Origin: Ignavibacteriales bacterium
Lineage (GTDB): Bacteria > Bacteroidota > Ignavibacteria > Ignavibacteriales > Ignavibacteriaceae
Length of the DNA: 39,873 nt
Assembly: GCA_020061995.1 (NCBI GenBank)
Contig: JAGUXE010000288.1
Coordinates: 1 to 39,873, forward strand
Direction of reading: 5' to 3'
Shown here: positions 1 to 9,317 of the stretch, in pieces
How positions within the stretch are numbered: position 1 is the first letter of the stretch
Layout: every line of letters begins with the position of its first letter
Program-made: the position numbers and the translations under genes
The notes under the pieces: model-generated
Seen by the model: the letters and a program-made list of their open reading frames with translations, nothing else
The model's database searches: none
Told to the model about the DNA's origin: nothing

Positions 1-960
1 GGTCATGAGACAAATCATGTGCTAAGAAAAAAGGGGATATTCAAATATGCCGCCTCTGCAGTTGGTAACCGGACTAAAATTGATAATAGTGTTTACTTTG
101 AATATTTATTAGCTGTTAATTCCACAGATTTAACAACAGAATTTAAGTACTCGCTTAATATTATTGCGACAGTTTTAACATCAAAGATAAAACAATGGCG
201 TACTGCTTCAAGCCAAAAATCCTTAAAAGCTGATATCAATAGAGCACGTGAACTTCAGAAGAGTATCTTACCGCAGCATGAATTCAATTATTATGATTAT
301 GAAGTTTATGGTGCTACAATTCCGGCAGAAATCATTGGGGGTGACTTTTTTGATTACCTCGAAATTGGTGAGGACAAAGACAGACTTGGAATTGTTCTTG
401 GTGACGCAGCAAGCAAAGGGATTAGTGCTGCTGCTGAAGCAATGTACATTTCAGGAGCTCTTCGAATGGCGACGACATTTGAAATAAAAATTTCAACAAT
501 GATGAAAAGAATGAATCGGCTGGTTAATCTGATTTTTAGCGATGACCGATTCAGCTCACTTTTCTATGGTGAACTTACTCGTGATAAAAACGGTCTTTTT
601 ATCTACTCTAATGCCGGGCATAATCCTCCGATATTTCTCAAAGAAGGTACCGATGAGATGCAATTCTTGACACCTACAGGTCCTGTATTAGGTCCTGCAC
701 CTAAAGCAGTTTACACAACCGAAAATATAAACTTTCATAAAGGGGATATCCTATTAATTTATTCTGATGGAATCACCGAAGCTGCTGATAGTAATTATGA
801 TTTTTTTGGTGAAGAAAAAATCATGGAATTGTTGCTCAAAAATCGTAAGCTAAGTCCTCGGGAAATAGCCTTATCGCTAATAGAGGATGTTATTTTATTT
901 GAAAAAGATGGGCAATATTCTGATGATAAAACTGTTGTAGTAATTAAAAAAAATAAATAA
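1..960 (+). CDS. SpoIIE/PP2C-type serine phosphatase, 5'-truncated by the window edge
   Basis: The reading frame is open from base 1, so the true start lies outside the window. A GTG at 19 is the first internal start-like codon but is probably not the real one. The first ~70 residues resemble the end of a GAF-like sensory domain. A helical linker ending in ARELQKSILP follows, the usual lead-in to an RsbU/SpoIIE phosphatase domain. The metal-binding and core motifs are all present: GGDFFDY, LGDAASKGISA, SNAGHNPP and YSDGITEA, then a C-terminal DDKTVVVI. Family knowledge: these enzymes dephosphorylate anti-anti-sigma factors or act as output domains of sensors in partner-switching stress pathways. 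No anti-sigma or STAS partner is visible in the window, so the target is unknown. It could instead be a response-regulator output domain, depending on the missing N-terminus. Confidence 0.9.
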   Translation, partial: GHETNHVLRKKGIFKYAASAVGNRTKIDNSVYFEYLLAVNSTDLTTEFKYSLNIIATVLTSKIKQWRTASSQKSLKADINRARELQKSILPQHEFNYYDYEVYGATIPAEIIGGDFFDYLEIGEDKDRLGIVLGDAASKGISAAAEAMYISGALRMATTFEIKISTMMKRMNRLVNLIFSDDRFSSLFYGELTRDKNGLFIYSNAGHNPPIFLKEGTDEMQFLTPTGPVLGPAPKAVYTTENINFHKGDILLIYSDGITEAADSNYDFFGEEKIMELLLKNRKLSPREIALSLIEDVILFEKDGQYSDDKTVVVIKKNK

Positions 961-1009
961 TTGGATCGATATATAGTTAAGAAATATCTACAATATAAAG
1001 GGTTGAGAA

Positions 1010-2374
1010 ATGTTGGAATCAATTAATCCAACCAATGGTGAATTAATAAAATCTTATGAAGAATATTCACTTGAGCAAGTCAATGAAATAATTGAATTGT
1101 CTCATAAAGCTTATTTGAAGCACTCATTAACTAGCTATGAAGTTCGTAAAGAGAAGATGAAAAACGTATCATCGATTCTTCGGAAAGAGAAAGAAGAATT
1201 TGCAAAGCTGATGACTCTTGAAATGGGAAAAACTATTTCGCAATCACGTTCTGAAGTGGAAAAATGTGCATGGGTTTGCGACTATTATGCTGATAATGCT
1301 GCAGATTTTCTGAAAGATGAATTAGTTGAAACTGATGCCTCTAAAAGTTATGTGACGTATAATTCCATAGGATTGGTACTAGCGGTTATGCCCTGGAATT
1401 TTCCTTTTTGGCAAGTATTCAGATTTGCTGCTCCAAATCTTATGGCTGGAAATGGTGGGATACTTAAACATGCATCAAATGTATCGGGTTGTGCTTTAGC
1501 GATTGAAAAAATATTTGATGAAGCTGGTTTTGAAAAGAATTTATTTAGGGCAATCCTTGTTTCATCGCGAAAGATGAAACCGGTAATTGAGAATAAGTAT
1601 ATCAAAGCAGTTACTCTTACAGGAAGTACTCCGGCGGGCAAAAGTATAGCATCAACTGCAGGAAACGTATTAAAGAAAACAGTTCTTGAATTAGGCGGTA
1701 GTGATCCATATGTAATTTTAAAAGATGCCGATATTGAACAGAGTGTTAAAGCATGTGTCACTGCCAGACTAATAAACGCAGGGCAAAGTTGTATTGCAGG
1801 TAAAAGATTCATTGTAGTAAAAGATATTGCTGAAGAATTCTCAAACGAGTTTGTGAAGGAAATGTCATCAAAGAAAATGGGAGATCCATTTGACGAAGCC
1901 AATGATCTTGGCCCACAGGCAAAAAATGATTTACGTGATGAACTACATCAACAAGTTGTGAAAAGTGTTGATCTTGGTGCAAAATTACTGTTGGGTGGCG
2001 TTATTCCTAAAGGAGATGGTGCTTTTTACCCACCAACTTTGCTCGTAAATGTTAAGAAGGGAATGCCTGCGTTTGATGAAGAATTATTTGGACCGGTTGC
2101 ACCTGTGATAATTGCTGAGGATGAAGAAGATGCAATTAATATTGCTAATGATACTGTATTTGGATTGGGAGCTGCCGTTTTTTCTAAAGAGACTCAAAGA
2201 GCAGAACTTATTGCGAAAAATAGAATAAGAGCTGGCTCATGTTTTGTCAATACATTTGTAAAATCAGATCCCCGTTTACCGTTTGGTGGAATCAATGAAT
2301 CTGGTTATGGGAGGGAACTTTCTCCTTATGGAATTAAGGAATTTGTAAACATAAAAACAATATTTATCAAATAA
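1010..2374 (+). CDS. NAD(P)-dependent aldehyde dehydrogenase, succinate-semialdehyde dehydrogenase-like
   Basis: A 454-residue ALDH-superfamily protein. The catalytic cysteine is Cys261 in NAGQSCIAGKR, the general base is Glu227 in VLELGGSDP, and the oxyanion Asn130 is in MPWNFPFWQ. The cofactor-binding TGSTPAGK lies around 204-211. The N-terminus SINPTNGELIKSYEEYS and the PWNFPFWQVFRFAAP block are typical of the YneI/Sad and GabD branch, which oxidises succinate semialdehyde or related short aldehydes. The length matches that branch, which is shorter than betaine-aldehyde types. The ATG at 1010 follows a weak GGTTGAG ribosome site. Nothing nearby points to GABA or glutarate metabolism, so the substrate is an inference from family resemblance only. 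It stands alone, with 49 nt before it and 170 nt after it. Confidence 0.88.
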   Translation: MLESINPTNGELIKSYEEYSLEQVNEIIELSHKAYLKHSLTSYEVRKEKMKNVSSILRKEKEEFAKLMTLEMGKTISQSRSEVEKCAWVCDYYADNAADFLKDELVETDASKSYVTYNSIGLVLAVMPWNFPFWQVFRFAAPNLMAGNGGILKHASNVSGCALAIEKIFDEAGFEKNLFRAILVSSRKMKPVIENKYIKAVTLTGSTPAGKSIASTAGNVLKKTVLELGGSDPYVILKDADIEQSVKACVTARLINAGQSCIAGKRFIVVKDIAEEFSNEFVKEMSSKKMGDPFDEANDLGPQAKNDLRDELHQQVVKSVDLGAKLLLGGVIPKGDGAFYPPTLLVNVKKGMPAFDEELFGPVAPVIIAEDEEDAINIANDTVFGLGAAVFSKETQRAELIAKNRIRAGSCFVNTFVKSDPRLPFGGINESGYGRELSPYGIKEFVNIKTIFIK

Positions 2375-2544
2375 TTATATCCTTGTCAATTTCGATAGTA
2401 TTATTGTTTTTAGGTGCTTTTCAGAAGATGAATTTTCTTTCATTCTAAATATAAGTGTTTATAAAAAATCTTCAATCGACATTATTAAGGTTTATTACAA
2501 TATTGAACAAAATTTTTGCATTAGAAATGGAATAATCATTCTTT

Positions 2545-4524
2545 ATGGTTTTTAACAGATTAGATATCTCAGATGAAAAACTTATTGATCTTTATAAAGC
2601 ACTACTTTATCCCCGATTAATTGAGGAAAAGATGCTTAACCTCTTGCGTCAGGGGAAAATTACGAAATGGTTTTCCGGCATTGGTCAAGAGGCTATTTCT
2701 ATTGGGGCTGTTAGTGCTCTCCACCCAGATGAATTTATTCTTCCGCTTATTCGAAATCTTGGAGTATTTACAAAGCGAAATATTCCGCTACAAAAATTAT
2801 TTTCACAGTTTCAAGGGAAGAAAAATGGTTTTACTAAAGGTCGCGATAGATCTTTCCATTTTGGATCTGTTGAACATTCAATAGTTGGGATGATTTCTCA
2901 TTTGGGTCCACAACTTGCAGTTGCTGATGGAATTGCCTTATTCCATAAAATAAATAACGAACGTAAAGTTACTTTAGTTTTCAGTGGAGATGGCGGAACG
3001 AGTGAGGGAGATTTTCACGAGGGGATCAATTTGGCTGCTGTTTGGAATCTTCCTGTTATATTCATTGTCGAAAATAATGGTTACGGACTGTCAACTCCAT
3101 CAAATGAACAATTCAAATGTAAATCGATTGCTGATAAGGGTTTAGGTTACGGAATAGAATCAATTTCAATAGATGGAAATAATATTTTAGAAGTATATTC
3201 AACTGTTAAGCACTACGCTGAGAGTTTAAGAGAAGATCCACGACCAGTATTGATTGAGGCAAGAACTTTTAGAATGCGTGGACATGAAGAAGCCTCGGGG
3301 ACAAAGTATGTTCCCAAACAACTTTTTGAAGAGTGGAAAAAGAAAGATCCAATAGTCAATTATGAAAAATTCCTTTTAGATGAAAATCTATTAAAGGATG
3401 AAGATTTCCAAAAATTACGAGTTGAAATAAATTCTGAAATCAATAATGCATGGGATGCTTCTGAAGATGAACCGCAAATAATTCCAAATCTTCATGAAGA
3501 ACTTGAGGATATTTATAAATCCTACAAACAGGAAATTATTTATCCGATTTCTGAAAATAAATGCGAAAAAAGATTTATTAATGCAATTACAGACGCACTC
3601 TCTCTCTCGATGGAAAAGTTTCCGGAGCTTATTCTTATGGGACAGGATATTGCTGAGTATGGGGGTGCTTTTAAAGTAACTGATGGATTTGTGAATAAAT
3701 TCGGAAAATCTAGAGTAAGAAATACTCCGCTATGTGAATCAGCTGTACTGGGTGCGGCGATGGGTTATTCAGTCAAAGGGGGTAAAGCTATTGTTGAGAT
3801 GCAGTTCGCCGATTTTGTGACAAGCGGGTTTAATCAAATTATAAACAATTTGGCTAAACTTCATTATCGATGGGGACAAAATGTTGATGTGGTGGTAAGG
3901 ATGCCTACCGGAGGTGGAGTTGGTGCGGGACCATTTCATTCTCAATCTAATGAAGCATGGTTTACTCACACCCCTGGATTAAAAATAGTTTATCCGAGCA
4001 ATCCATTTGATGCAAAAGGACTTTTACTTGCTTCAATTGAGGATCCAAATCCAGTTCTTTTTTTCGAACATAAGGTTCTATATAGGTCTATGCACGATTT
4101 GATTCCTGATGATTATTATACACAAGAAATTGGCAAAGCCCGGCTAGTACATGAAGGAAACAATATAACAATTGTTACATATGGAATGGGAGTTCATTGG
4201 GCAGAGGAGGCTATCCGTAGTATTGGTGGCCTTTCTGTTGATCTGATTGATTTGAGAACGCTTCTACCGTGGGATAAGGAAACGGTAGAAAAAAGTGTTA
4301 AGAAAACCGGTAAATGTATAATTCTGCATGAAGACTGTTTGACCGGTGGAATTGGTGGAGAAATTGCTGCGTTTGTATCGGAACATTGTTTTGAATTTCT
4401 TGATGCACCTGTGATGCGTGAAGGAAGTCTTGATACTCCTGTTCCTTTTTCGGCTGAACTTGAACATCAGTTCCTTCCTAAAGAAAGATTTAAGCATAAA
4501 TTGAAAAAACTATTGGAATATTAA
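2545..4524 (+). CDS. Fused alpha-beta E1 component of a 2-oxoacid dehydrogenase (branched-chain/pyruvate type)
   Basis: A 659-residue single chain carries both E1 subunits. Residues ~10-320 are E1-alpha, with the thiamine diphosphate motif from GDGGTSEGDFHEG (148 on) to ENNGYG (176-181). Residues ~343-659 are E1-beta, with MGQDIAEYGGAFKVTDG, ESAVLGAAMGYS, MPTGGGVGAGPFHSQS and the C-terminal LHEDCLTGGIGGEI. The enzyme decarboxylates a 2-oxoacid and passes the acyl group to lipoyl-E2. Such fusions are common in Bacteroidota and are usually labelled 2-oxoisovalerate dehydrogenase. No E2 or E3 gene is in the window, so the substrate (branched-chain oxoacid or pyruvate) is not settled. The ATG at 2545 has no clear Shine-Dalgarno sequence. 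The stop overlaps the next ATG by one base (TAATG), suggesting co-translation with the peptidase gene. Confidence 0.92.
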   Translation: MVFNRLDISDEKLIDLYKALLYPRLIEEKMLNLLRQGKITKWFSGIGQEAISIGAVSALHPDEFILPLIRNLGVFTKRNIPLQKLFSQFQGKKNGFTKGRDRSFHFGSVEHSIVGMISHLGPQLAVADGIALFHKINNERKVTLVFSGDGGTSEGDFHEGINLAAVWNLPVIFIVENNGYGLSTPSNEQFKCKSIADKGLGYGIESISIDGNNILEVYSTVKHYAESLREDPRPVLIEARTFRMRGHEEASGTKYVPKQLFEEWKKKDPIVNYEKFLLDENLLKDEDFQKLRVEINSEINNAWDASEDEPQIIPNLHEELEDIYKSYKQEIIYPISENKCEKRFINAITDALSLSMEKFPELILMGQDIAEYGGAFKVTDGFVNKFGKSRVRNTPLCESAVLGAAMGYSVKGGKAIVEMQFADFVTSGFNQIINNLAKLHYRWGQNVDVVVRMPTGGGVGAGPFHSQSNEAWFTHTPGLKIVYPSNPFDAKGLLLASIEDPNPVLFFEHKVLYRSMHDLIPDDYYTQEIGKARLVHEGNNITIVTYGMGVHWAEEAIRSIGGLSVDLIDLRTLLPWDKETVEKSVKKTGKCIILHEDCLTGGIGGEIAAFVSEHCFEFLDAPVMREGSLDTPVPFSAELEHQFLPKERFKHKLKKLLEY

Positions 4525-6206
4525 TGCTTAAGATTTCTAAATATTTTTTTATGGTTTCATTTATTATTTCGCTCGTCACATTTTTATCTTTAACAAATAA
4601 TAAGGTTAAAGATATAGATGAATACAGTTTAGTCAATGTTAGAAATTTAGGACTAAACGACTCAAACTATATATCTGATAATCAATATTTAATAGATGTA
4701 TTACATTATGATATAGATTTGGACTTAAATCCGGCTTCTAAAATATTGAAAGCAAAAGTTCTTTTAACAGTTCATTTGCTTAGCAAAGACTTGAATTCAA
4801 TTGACTTGAATTTTTATGATAATCTTAAAATTAACTCACTTGAAGTAAACGGATTTACAACGTCATTTAATCATAGTGGTAAGCTACTCACAATTAATAG
4901 AAACACACACTTTTCTGATACAATAAAGATTTTCGTCAGTTATGAAGGAACCCCGAAGAGAGTAGGTTTATCGGGATTTGTTTTTGGTTCTATTAATGAC
5001 AAATCTCTTGTATATACAATAAACGAACCTGAGTATGCTTCATCATGGTTTCCCTGCAATGATATTCCGGTTGATAAAGCACTGCTTGATATTAAAATTA
5101 CAAATGATAAAAATAAAATTTCAATTTCAAATGGTAAATTGGTTGAGGTAACTGAAACCGAGTCGAAGAAGAGCTTCTACTATAGAACATTCTATCCTAT
5201 TTCAACATATCTTATAGCTGTTTATTCATCAGATTATAAATTGCTTACAGATCAATACATATCTGAAAGTCGTGATTCGATGTCACTTTATTATTATGTA
5301 CTCCCCGGGCAAGAGGAAAAGGCGAAAATTGATTTCGAAGAACATAGCGAAATGTTAAAATTTCTAAGTTCTACATTTGGTGAATACCCTTTCATTAAAG
5401 AAAAATATGCAGTTGCGGTTTTTTTGTGGCAGATGGGAGCAATGGAAAACCAAACGATAACGGGAATCGGCTCTAACTTTATAACCGGCAAAAAGTTCTT
5501 TAATGATATGCTTCTCCATGAACTCGCACATCATTGGTGGGGAAATTCAGTAGGGTTGAAATCATGGAAAGATATTTGGCTGAATGAAGGATTTGCAACA
5601 TACTCAGAAGTTCTATATAACGAGTGGAAGTACGGACCTTCAGCAAGAATTAGTGATGTTCATAAAATAAAAAATCATTATCATGGAACATTATATAATC
5701 CTGACGAACTTTTCTCTGGATTAGTTTATAATAAAGGTGCTTGGGTTCTTCACATGCTGCGAAAAGAAACGGGTGACTCAATTTTCTTTTCGATATTAAA
5801 AACATATTATAATACTTTTAAATACTCATCCGCATCAACTACAGACTTTATTCAAATTGCTGAAGAAGTTTCAAAGAAGAGTCTCACAAAATTTTTTAAT
5901 CAATGGCTATATTCCGATTTAGGAGAGTTAATAATCGATTATAAATGGAGTTTCAAAAATAATGATGATGAAATTGAGTTAAAATTAGAGATACTCCAGA
6001 ATAACTCGGCTAATATCTATGAGTTTTCTTCTGATGTTGAGATTCAATTTGATGATAAAAGTAAAAATAAAATTGAAGAAATTTACATTGATAAAAAAGA
6101 ACAATCATTTATCTTTAGGTTAAAGAATAAACCGGTTAATGTAATACTTGATCCGAATAGCTGGTTACTTGCATCTATCACAGATAAATCAGAAACGAAA
6201 CAGTAA
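4524..6206 (+). CDS. M1-family zinc metallopeptidase (aminopeptidase N-like), exported
   Basis: A 560-residue protein with the M1 zinc site HELAHH (332-337) and the third ligand Glu355 in NEGFATYSE. The substrate-binding MGAMENQ (304-310) is the GAMEN motif. An N-terminal hydrophobic segment (residues ~8-24) predicts a signal peptide or membrane anchor, so it probably acts in the periplasm or at the envelope. The N-terminal beta-saddle domain spans ~55-235 and the catalytic domain ~240-480. A short beta-rich tail replaces the long helical C-terminal domain of aminopeptidase N proper, as is common in bacterial exported M1 enzymes. It trims N-terminal residues from peptides. Its start overlaps the E1 stop by one base, and the LpxH-like gene follows 5 nt later. 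A functional link to either neighbour is not obvious. Confidence 0.9.
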   Translation: MLKISKYFFMVSFIISLVTFLSLTNNKVKDIDEYSLVNVRNLGLNDSNYISDNQYLIDVLHYDIDLDLNPASKILKAKVLLTVHLLSKDLNSIDLNFYDNLKINSLEVNGFTTSFNHSGKLLTINRNTHFSDTIKIFVSYEGTPKRVGLSGFVFGSINDKSLVYTINEPEYASSWFPCNDIPVDKALLDIKITNDKNKISISNGKLVEVTETESKKSFYYRTFYPISTYLIAVYSSDYKLLTDQYISESRDSMSLYYYVLPGQEEKAKIDFEEHSEMLKFLSSTFGEYPFIKEKYAVAVFLWQMGAMENQTITGIGSNFITGKKFFNDMLLHELAHHWWGNSVGLKSWKDIWLNEGFATYSEVLYNEWKYGPSARISDVHKIKNHYHGTLYNPDELFSGLVYNKGAWVLHMLRKETGDSIFFSILKTYYNTFKYSSASTTDFIQIAEEVSKKSLTKFFNQWLYSDLGELIIDYKWSFKNNDDEIELKLEILQNNSANIYEFSSDVEIQFDDKSKNKIEEIYIDKKEQSFIFRLKNKPVNVILDPNSWLLASITDKSETKQ

Positions 6207-6211
6207 TCGTT

Positions 6212-6937
6212 GTGAATAAAACTTATTATTTTATATCAGATATCCATCTTGGTTTACAAGAACCTTCAATCGAAAAGAAAAAAGAGAGAAAACTTGTTGA
6301 ACTCCTTTATCTATTGAGCAAAACTGCCGATGAAATTTTTATAGTAGGCGATTTGTATGATTATTGGTTTGAGTACCGAAGAGTTTATCAAAAAGGATTT
6401 TTTAGAACTCTTACTGCACTGCAAGACATTGTAGAAAAGGGAATTACTGTTCACTACCTAATTGGGAATCATGATTTTATGCATCGTGATTTCTTCGAAA
6501 AAGAAATTGGTGTAAAACTCTATGAAGATGGAAAATTCTTCAAATTAAATGGGACAAGTTTTTTTATATCTCATGGTGACGGACTTGTTCAAAATGATTT
6601 GGGTTATTGGATTTTAAAAAAAATATTTCGTAATAAAACGATTCAGCAAATCTATTCCTTCCTTCACCCGGATATTGGAATTAAAATTGCAAGCGGTACA
6701 AGTAAATCCAGCAGAGAATATACTACTGAAAAAGATTATGGTGAAAGTGATGGCTTACTAAAAGCTGCTCAAAAGAAAATTGATGAAGGAGCGGAGTATG
6801 TTTTATTCGGGCATCTTCACCAACGCCAGAATATTAGTTATAAAAATGGGCATTATGTGAATCTTGGTTCTTGGTTGGAAAAACCATGTTATGGTGCTTT
6901 TGTTGATAATCAATTTAAGATTATAGATTGGGAATAG
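6212..6937 (+). CDS. lpxH: UDP-2,3-diacylglucosamine hydrolase, LpxH-like metallophosphoesterase
   Basis: A 241-residue calcineurin-type phosphoesterase, the same length as E. coli LpxH (240). All metal ligands are visible: Asp10 and His12 in SDIHLG, Asp47 in GDLYDYW, Asn86-His87 in GNHD, His121 in SHGDG, and His201/His203 in GHLHQR. LpxH cleaves UDP-2,3-diacylglucosamine to lipid X and UMP at the cytoplasmic face of the inner membrane, the fourth step of lipid A synthesis. The start is GTG at 6212, 5 nt after the peptidase stop. The PBP gene begins one base after its stop, so two envelope-building genes are coupled. A different UDP-sugar phosphoesterase is possible, but the motif set and length favour LpxH. 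Confidence 0.82.
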   Translation: MNKTYYFISDIHLGLQEPSIEKKKERKLVELLYLLSKTADEIFIVGDLYDYWFEYRRVYQKGFFRTLTALQDIVEKGITVHYLIGNHDFMHRDFFEKEIGVKLYEDGKFFKLNGTSFFISHGDGLVQNDLGYWILKKIFRNKTIQQIYSFLHPDIGIKIASGTSKSSREYTTEKDYGESDGLLKAAQKKIDEGAEYVLFGHLHQRQNISYKNGHYVNLGSWLEKPCYGAFVDNQFKIIDWE

Positions 6938-6938
6938 A

Positions 6939-9170
6939 ATGAGTTCTAATTCAAAAATAAATAAAGCAAAACCAAAGTCTTTTTTCTCTCGTCATTCACG
7001 TCTATTAGTTTGGATTGTTGTTATTGTATTCATAACATTTTCTGCATTAATGTATTATGTTATTGATGGTTTACCATCACTCTCGGAATTAGAAAATCCT
7101 CGACCGCAACTTGCAAGTAAAGTCTATACTGTTGACGGCGAATTATTGGGGCAATTCTACATAGAAAACCGTATAGAAACTGACTTCGACAGCATCCCTA
7201 AGCATTTTATTGAAGCTTTAATTGCAACAGAGGATAGAAAATTTTTTGATCATTGGGGAGTAGATATCGATCGTTTTATAAAGGCGATGTTTAAAAATGT
7301 TTTTACTTTTTCGCGAGAAGGAGCAAGCACCTTAACTCAGCAGTTAGCTAAAAATTTATATTCGCTCAAAGGGACAAAAGAAAATACTTTTGATACAGGA
7401 GTTAGAAAAATTCGTGAATGGATAACTGCTATTCAAATTGAACGAACTTATACTAAAAAGGAAATTTTAGAACTTTATCTTAATGTATCATTTTTAGGGA
7501 AAAGCGCATACGGTATTGAAACCGGAGCAAAAACTTATTTCGATAAAAATGCCAAAGATTTATCCTTAACCGAGTCAGCTCTACTTGTCGCACTTCTAAA
7601 ATCTCATGTTTTTTACGATCCTGTTAGAAGACCTGAGAATGCTTTAAGAAGAAGGAACCTCGTCTTGTATAATATGATTGAACCTGGCTATTTAACTGAA
7701 GATGAGTATCGGAAATTGAAAGATGAACCAATCGTATTAGCAGGTGGAAAAACTATCAAAATGAGTAGCGAAGCTCCACATTTTATGGAATATATTCGTC
7801 AACAAATGTCGGCAATGTCAGAACGATATGGTTATGATCTTTATCGTGACGGTTTGAATATTTATACGACTCTGGATTTAAAAATGCAGAGAATAGCAAA
7901 CAAAGTTGCAGCAGAACATCTTAATGAATATCAACAAATATTTGATAAAAATTGGAATTGGGATAGAAATCAAAAAATAGTAAATGCTTTGGTGGACAAA
8001 GCAATAAAGACTTCGCAAGAATATCGTGAAGGAACTCCTTCGGAAAGAGCTTTATTATATGAAAAATATTCTAAAGACAAACGCTTTGTTGATTCAGTAA
8101 AAATAATTGAAGGAACAATTCAAACCGGATTTATTGTCTCTGATCCTCATAATGGTGAAATAAGAGCTCTTGTAGGTGGTGCTAACCAGGAGTTTTTTTA
8201 TGGGCTAAATCATGTTACACAAATTAAACGTCAACCTGGTTCCTCATTCAAACCCATTATTTATGCAATGGCTGTTGATAACGGGTTTTTCCCGGCGTTT
8301 GCTTTATTAAACCAAAAATTTGATCATAATGGTTGGTCACCATCGAATGCCGATGCTGAATATGGCGGATTCATGACTTTGCGTGAAGCACTTGCAAAAT
8401 CAGTCAACGTAATAGCGGGCAGACTTACAATTGGTGAGTATGCTCCGCCGAATCAGGTAATAAAGCTTGCGAGAAAAATGGGAATCACAGCTGAGATTCC
8501 TCCATATCCATCAATTGCATTAGGTACTGCAGAAATTTCTCCCTTAGAAATGAATTCTGCTTTTGGAGTATTTGCAAATGGTGGTATTTATGTCAGTCCT
8601 ATTTCTATTTTGAGAATTGAAGATAAGAATGGAATGACAATAGAGGATTTCAAACCCGAGTTTAGGGAAGCAATGTCCCAGCAAACTGCCGGAATTATTG
8701 CCAACATGATGCAGGATGTTCTTAACTATGGAACCGGGGGAGGAGTGAGGCGTTATTTCCATCGACCTGCCGCAGGTAAAACCGGTACAACTCAAGACTT
8801 TGCCGATGCATGGTTTATTGGTTATACTCCTCAATTAGTAGGTTGTGTTTGGGTAGGTTTTGATGATAGAAGAGTTAAGTTCAACGGTTGGTATGGACAA
8901 GGAGCAAAAGCAGCAATGCCAATCTGGGCTAAGTTTATGGCAGAATATTATAAGGAATTTAATCCACCGTTAGAATACTTTAAACTTCCTGAAGGAGTTG
9001 AATCAAGACAGTTTTGTAAAGAATCTATTAATAATGGTGAAATGAGATTGGCTACAGAAAATTGTCCTTTAAAGGTTTCTGATATTGTGAATATTAAGAA
9101 TTTGCCGGTCTCATGTATAATTCATGGCGGTGGTAGAACAATTCGAACCGATAGAGGAAGCGGTTGGTAG
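6939..9170 (+). CDS. Class A penicillin-binding protein (PBP1A-type transglycosylase/transpeptidase)
   Basis: A 743-residue bifunctional peptidoglycan synthase. A short cytoplasmic tail precedes one membrane helix (~21-43). The GT51 transglycosylase domain contains the catalytic glutamate in ATEDRKFFDHWGVD (Glu98), then GASTLTQQLAKNLY and IERTYTKKEILELYLN. The transpeptidase domain has the SxxK box in PGSSFKP (Ser435, Lys438), SVN (488-490) and KTG (614-616, AGKTGTTQDFADAW). A C-terminal tail with FCKES and ENCP resembles other PBP1A proteins of this phylum. It polymerises glycan strands and cross-links peptides in the periplasm. The gene starts one base after the LpxH-like stop and ends the run that began at 2545. 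Fifty-six bases then separate it from tRNA-Leu. Confidence 0.95.
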   Translation: MSSNSKINKAKPKSFFSRHSRLLVWIVVIVFITFSALMYYVIDGLPSLSELENPRPQLASKVYTVDGELLGQFYIENRIETDFDSIPKHFIEALIATEDRKFFDHWGVDIDRFIKAMFKNVFTFSREGASTLTQQLAKNLYSLKGTKENTFDTGVRKIREWITAIQIERTYTKKEILELYLNVSFLGKSAYGIETGAKTYFDKNAKDLSLTESALLVALLKSHVFYDPVRRPENALRRRNLVLYNMIEPGYLTEDEYRKLKDEPIVLAGGKTIKMSSEAPHFMEYIRQQMSAMSERYGYDLYRDGLNIYTTLDLKMQRIANKVAAEHLNEYQQIFDKNWNWDRNQKIVNALVDKAIKTSQEYREGTPSERALLYEKYSKDKRFVDSVKIIEGTIQTGFIVSDPHNGEIRALVGGANQEFFYGLNHVTQIKRQPGSSFKPIIYAMAVDNGFFPAFALLNQKFDHNGWSPSNADAEYGGFMTLREALAKSVNVIAGRLTIGEYAPPNQVIKLARKMGITAEIPPYPSIALGTAEISPLEMNSAFGVFANGGIYVSPISILRIEDKNGMTIEDFKPEFREAMSQQTAGIIANMMQDVLNYGTGGGVRRYFHRPAAGKTGTTQDFADAWFIGYTPQLVGCVWVGFDDRRVKFNGWYGQGAKAAMPIWAKFMAEYYKEFNPPLEYFKLPEGVESRQFCKESINNGEMRLATENCPLKVSDIVNIKNLPVSCIIHGGGRTIRTDRGSGW

Positions 9171-9226
9171 CTTTAAAATTGGTTTCAGGACATAATAATT
9201 TTAGTTAATTTTGAATAAGAATTAAT

Positions 9227-9310
9227 GCCCGGATGGCGGAATTGGTAGACGCGCTAGTTTCAGGAGCTAGTTCGCTTTTGCGGATGGGGGTTCGAGTCCC
9301 CCTTCGGGCA
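9227..9310 (+). tRNA. tRNA-Leu, anticodon CAG
   Basis: An 84-nt type II tRNA with a long variable arm. The acceptor arms GCCCGGA (9227-9233) and TTCGGGC (9303-9309) pair fully, allowing one G-U, and A9310 is the discriminator. The anticodon stem CTAGT/GCTAG (9254-9258/9266-9270) encloses TTCAGGA with anticodon CAG at 9261-9263, which reads CUG. The T arm GGGGGTTCGAGTCCCCC is canonical. CCA is not encoded. The hpnC start codon lies only 7 nt after the 3' end, which is unusually close. Confidence 0.96.
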
Positions 9311-9317
9311 CACAAAG

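Noticed and set aside
1348..1902. 184-codon open frame on the minus strand inside the aldehyde dehydrogenase gene
   Set aside because: It is fully antisense to a clear enzyme with all catalytic residues, and its translation has no recognisable domain.
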